Source: Regnicoccus_A sp014224355 (lineage in GTDB: Bacteria; Cyanobacteriota; Cyanobacteriia; PCC-6307; Cyanobiaceae). Taken from it: 64,000 nucleotides of DNA. A model generated the notes under the pieces. It ran no database searches. It saw nothing but the letters and a program-made list of their open reading frames with translations, and had not been told where the DNA came from. The DNA lies in NCBI RefSeq assembly GCF_050920705.1, contig NZ_CP154799.1:2418001-2482000 (forward strand), written 5' to 3'. This document shows, piece after piece, positions 61,907 through 64,000 of this stretch (positions within the stretch are counted from its first letter, which is position 1; each line of letters starts with the position of its first letter). The position numbers and the translations under genes are program-made.

Positions 61907-62162
61907 TGCCATGGAGCAGTCAGAAGCCATTCTCTTTGCAGCAGGTGATGGCAACCGTTAGGCCACATCTGGGCCATCAACCGGCGCCCGGTTCTGGTGG
62001 AGTTGGTCATCGACGGAGAGTCTGATGGTCATGGCATGACCCTTATCGACTTGTCTGCGAAATCAGGGGGACTCCAGATCATCCGGCATTGGTGCTTCTG
62101 GCCGCATCCAGGTTGATGGTCAGGGTGCAGGATTCAAGCGGGAGGCTGGTTCTGATGCCTGG
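61907..62162. other. Intergenic region between the DUF2442 gene and the type III PKS
   Basis: No supported gene. It holds the 3' ends of two convergent transcription units. Confidence 0.35.
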
Positions 62163-63227
62163 TCAGCCGGGCCCGCAGGCCCGATGGCCGCGCTGCAACA
62201 GAGCCGCCTCCACCGTCAGGCCCGGGCCGAAGCCCAGGGCCAGGCATGGTCCGTCGCAAGCTCTGCCGCGCAGGCGCTCGAGGATGAACAGGATCGTGGC
62301 CGACGACATGTTGCCGAACTGACGCAACACAGCGGTGGACACGTCGATCCGGGCCGGATCGAGGGCGGCGCTCTCCAGCACCGCCGCCAGGATGCGCGGC
62401 CCGCCCGGGTGCACGGCCCACTGGCCGATGTCCTCCAACCTCACCCCCTGGTCTTCCAGCCATCGGTCGAGCCAGGGGCGCAGCTGGGCGGCGATCAGGC
62501 TGGGCACCTTGGTGGATAGGGCCATGGCGAAGCCGTGGTCTTCGATGATCCAGCCCATCAACGCCGCGCTGTCGGGGAGCACCGTGGAGCTCGAGGCGAT
62601 CAGCTGCAGCGTCCCCACGGCGGAGGGCTCACTGCCCACAGCCACCACCGCGCCGGCACCGTCGGCGAACAGCGCATTGGCCACGATGTGCTCGGGATTC
62701 CAGCCTTCCTGCAGGTGCAGGCTGCACACTTCCACCGCACAGAGCAGCACGCAGGCCCTGGGGTCAGCCTCCACAAAGGCCCGGGCCACCCGCAGGCCGT
62801 TGAGCGCCCCATGGCAGCCCATGAAGCCCACGTGGGTGCGAGCCACACCGCTGGAGAGGGGGAGGCTGGCCATCAGCGCCAGATCAAAACCTGGCGCGCC
62901 GAAGCCCGTGCATGACACGGTGATGAGATGGGTGATGGCCATCCCGTCCACGCCGGCATCCGCCAGGGCCAGGCGGGAGGCCCGCAGGGCCAGATCGAGG
63001 GCCGCCGGCTGGTAGCGCCGCATCCGCTCGGCGGTGGAGGGATTGGCAGAGGTGGCCACAGGGACGCAGTGGCGATGCTCCACCCCGGAGCGTTGGTAGA
63101 TCCGCTCCAGCAGGCGTTGCTGACGCGGACTGGCCGTGTCCATCTGAGGCGCCAGGGCCAGGGCCTGGCGCTGGCTGATGCGTTGCGTCGGAACGGCGGT
63201 GCCGATGCCGAGCAGGGACAGGGGCAT
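62163..63227 (-). CDS. Type III polyketide synthase
   Basis: This chalcone-synthase-like enzyme of about 354 residues has the catalytic triad context: cysteine in GFMGCHGALNGLR, histidine in WAVHPGGPRIL and asparagine in RQFGNMSSATILF. LLGIGTAVPTQRISQ at the N-terminus and LGFGPGLTVEAALLQ at the end also fit. It condenses malonyl-CoA with an acyl-CoA to give pyrones, resorcinols or related products. It lies eight bases downstream of the FAD oxidoreductase gene, so the two form an operon. Confidence 0.9.
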   Translation of the reverse strand: MPLSLLGIGTAVPTQRISQRQALALAPQMDTASPRQQRLLERIYQRSGVEHRHCVPVATSANPSTAERMRRYQPAALDLALRASRLALADAGVDGMAITHLITVSCTGFGAPGFDLALMASLPLSSGVARTHVGFMGCHGALNGLRVARAFVEADPRACVLLCAVEVCSLHLQEGWNPEHIVANALFADGAGAVVAVGSEPSAVGTLQLIASSSTVLPDSAALMGWIIEDHGFAMALSTKVPSLIAAQLRPWLDRWLEDQGVRLEDIGQWAVHPGGPRILAAVLESAALDPARIDVSTAVLRQFGNMSSATILFILERLRGRACDGPCLALGFGPGLTVEAALLQRGHRACGPG

Positions 63228-63235
63228 GGGGAGGG

Positions 63236-64000
63236 TCAGTGGATCGGGGTGGGCAGGGAGGGGCGTTGCAGGACCTCAATCAAGGAGCTGGTCAGAGCGG
63301 GCAGCCCCGCCGCGCTCCGGTGCAGGCTGCGGGTGGCCCACGGATGGCGCAGCAGCAGCGCCAACCCGCGGCAGAAGCCCTGCCGGCGCTCCACCCACTG
63401 CTGATGACGGCGCCGCCAGTCCGCCTCGATCACCCCATCCCAGTGCTCCAGCCCACGGCTCACCAGGGGCAGGGCAGCCAGGGCGGAGGTGAGAGCCCAG
63501 CCCATGCCTTCACCGGTGAACGGCTCCACGTATCCGGCGGCATCCCCGAGCAGCAACAGGCGATGGCCCGCCAGCGGGCGCGTTCTGCGGCTCAGGGGTG
63601 GGGTGAGCTGCCAGGAGCCCTCCGGCAGCTCCGGCAGCGGCGGGAAGCCGGCTTCCGTCAGCAGCTGCTGGCAGGCCGGGCCCGCTCCGCCGCTGGCGCG
63701 CAGCTGGTCTCGATCCAGGGCGCAGGCCAGGTTGATCTCGCCGCTCTCGACCCGCACCAGCCCCAGATAGCCCCCACGTCCCACGGCCATCTGCAGGACC
63801 CCAGGCGGCACCGCGGCGGCCTCCGCGGGCAGCACACAGCCGGCTCCCACCCGGCTGCCGGATTCGATCTGCGTGTGGAGGCCGGGTTCGTCGTCCAGGC
63901 AGCGGTGGGCGAGGCCAGCGGCGATCAGCACCACCCGGGCGCGGACGCTCTGCCGGCCAGCACCCTGCCGCAGCACCACCTCCCGAACACCGGCCTCGCT
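63236..64000 (-). CDS. FAD-dependent oxidoreductase (geranylgeranyl reductase-like), N-terminus cut by window edge
   Basis: This frame runs from the right edge to the stop at 63236; the N-terminal FAD-binding part lies outside. The visible ~255 residues show the second dinucleotide-site block LAGHRLLLLGDAAGYVEPF, followed by GEGMGWALTSALAALP, as in PHBH/geranylgeranyl reductase-like monooxygenases. Such enzymes often accompany type III PKS genes and tailor their products by hydroxylation or reduction. The start is outside the window. Confidence 0.75.
   Translation of the reverse strand, partial: SEAGVREVVLRQGAGRQSVRARVVLIAAGLAHRCLDDEPGLHTQIESGSRVGAGCVLPAEAAAVPPGVLQMAVGRGGYLGLVRVESGEINLACALDRDQLRASGGAGPACQQLLTEAGFPPLPELPEGSWQLTPPLSRRTRPLAGHRLLLLGDAAGYVEPFTGEGMGWALTSALAALPLVSRGLEHWDGVIEADWRRRHQQWVERRQGFCRGLALLLRHPWATRSLHRSAAGLPALTSSLIEVLQRPSLPTPIH

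Overview
The window is GC-rich, gene-dense DNA from a unicellular cyanobacterium of the Synechococcus/Cyanobium type. The evidence is a set of cyanobacterial families: a high-light-inducible (Hli) protein, a RpoD with a Lys/Ala-rich head, DUF2854, DUF3153, DUF1824 and DUF2721 proteins, a MidA-type methyltransferase, and a probable glucosylglycerol hydrolase. The hydrolase concerns the compatible solute glucosylglycerol and suggests a brackish, marine or salinity-variable habitat.

Layout. 1-21.9 kb is ordinary chromosome: cobK (cut by the left edge), an SSB-like protein, argB, a DUF3153 lipoprotein, priA, rpoD, a GT39-type glycosyltransferase, a PAP2 phosphatase, DUF1824, hemC, a ClC channel, an L,D-transpeptidase, inorganic pyrophosphatase, an M32 carboxypeptidase, an OsmC protein, DUF2721, a LuxR-type regulator, YjbQ, DoxX and several small proteins. 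22.0-23.6 kb is a decayed IS3-family element that itself carries tiny insertions. 23.7-31 kb is accessory: a GH3 glycosidase, then a minus-strand run (ICMT-like methyltransferase, small ORF, lipase, CrtQ-like glycosyltransferase, CrtO-like acyltransferase) resembling the last two steps of staphyloxanthin biosynthesis, then a SHOCT protein. 31-37 kb holds a Coq4-like protein, two photolyase/cryptochrome-family proteins flanking a peroxiredoxin-like protein, and a metallo-hydrolase. 37-41.5 kb is a damaged region: an AT-rich MscS-like gene, relics of a methyltransferase and of a V-type ATPase A subunit, a CDF transporter broken by a 7-bp tandem duplication, and an AI-2E family permease.

41.6-54.2 kb returns to typical chromosome: PEBP, Hli, VOC, two metallophosphoesterases, a 2OG-Fe(II) oxygenase, MidA, a TPM protein, a lysozyme-like protein, a glycosyltransferase, nadA, class I aldolase and a ligase-associated exonuclease. 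54.4-59.6 kb has a TPR-like repeat protein, a RaiA/HPF factor and gghA. 59.7-61.9 kb is a small mobile island: an integrase C-terminal relic and a DUF4160/DUF2442 pair whose DUF4160 gene is split by an intact IS5-family element with a clear CTAA target duplication. The right end carries a type III polyketide synthase with an FAD-dependent oxidoreductase directly upstream.

Six genes are each put out of frame at a 6-8 nt homopolymer. Five are restored by adding one base to the run. This looks like sequence undercalling, though real slippage is possible, so those genes should be read as probably intact. The IS3 relic, the CDF gene, the V-ATPase, methyltransferase and integrase relics and the IS5-split gene are damaged in ways a homopolymer error cannot explain. 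No tRNA, rRNA or CRISPR array was found.
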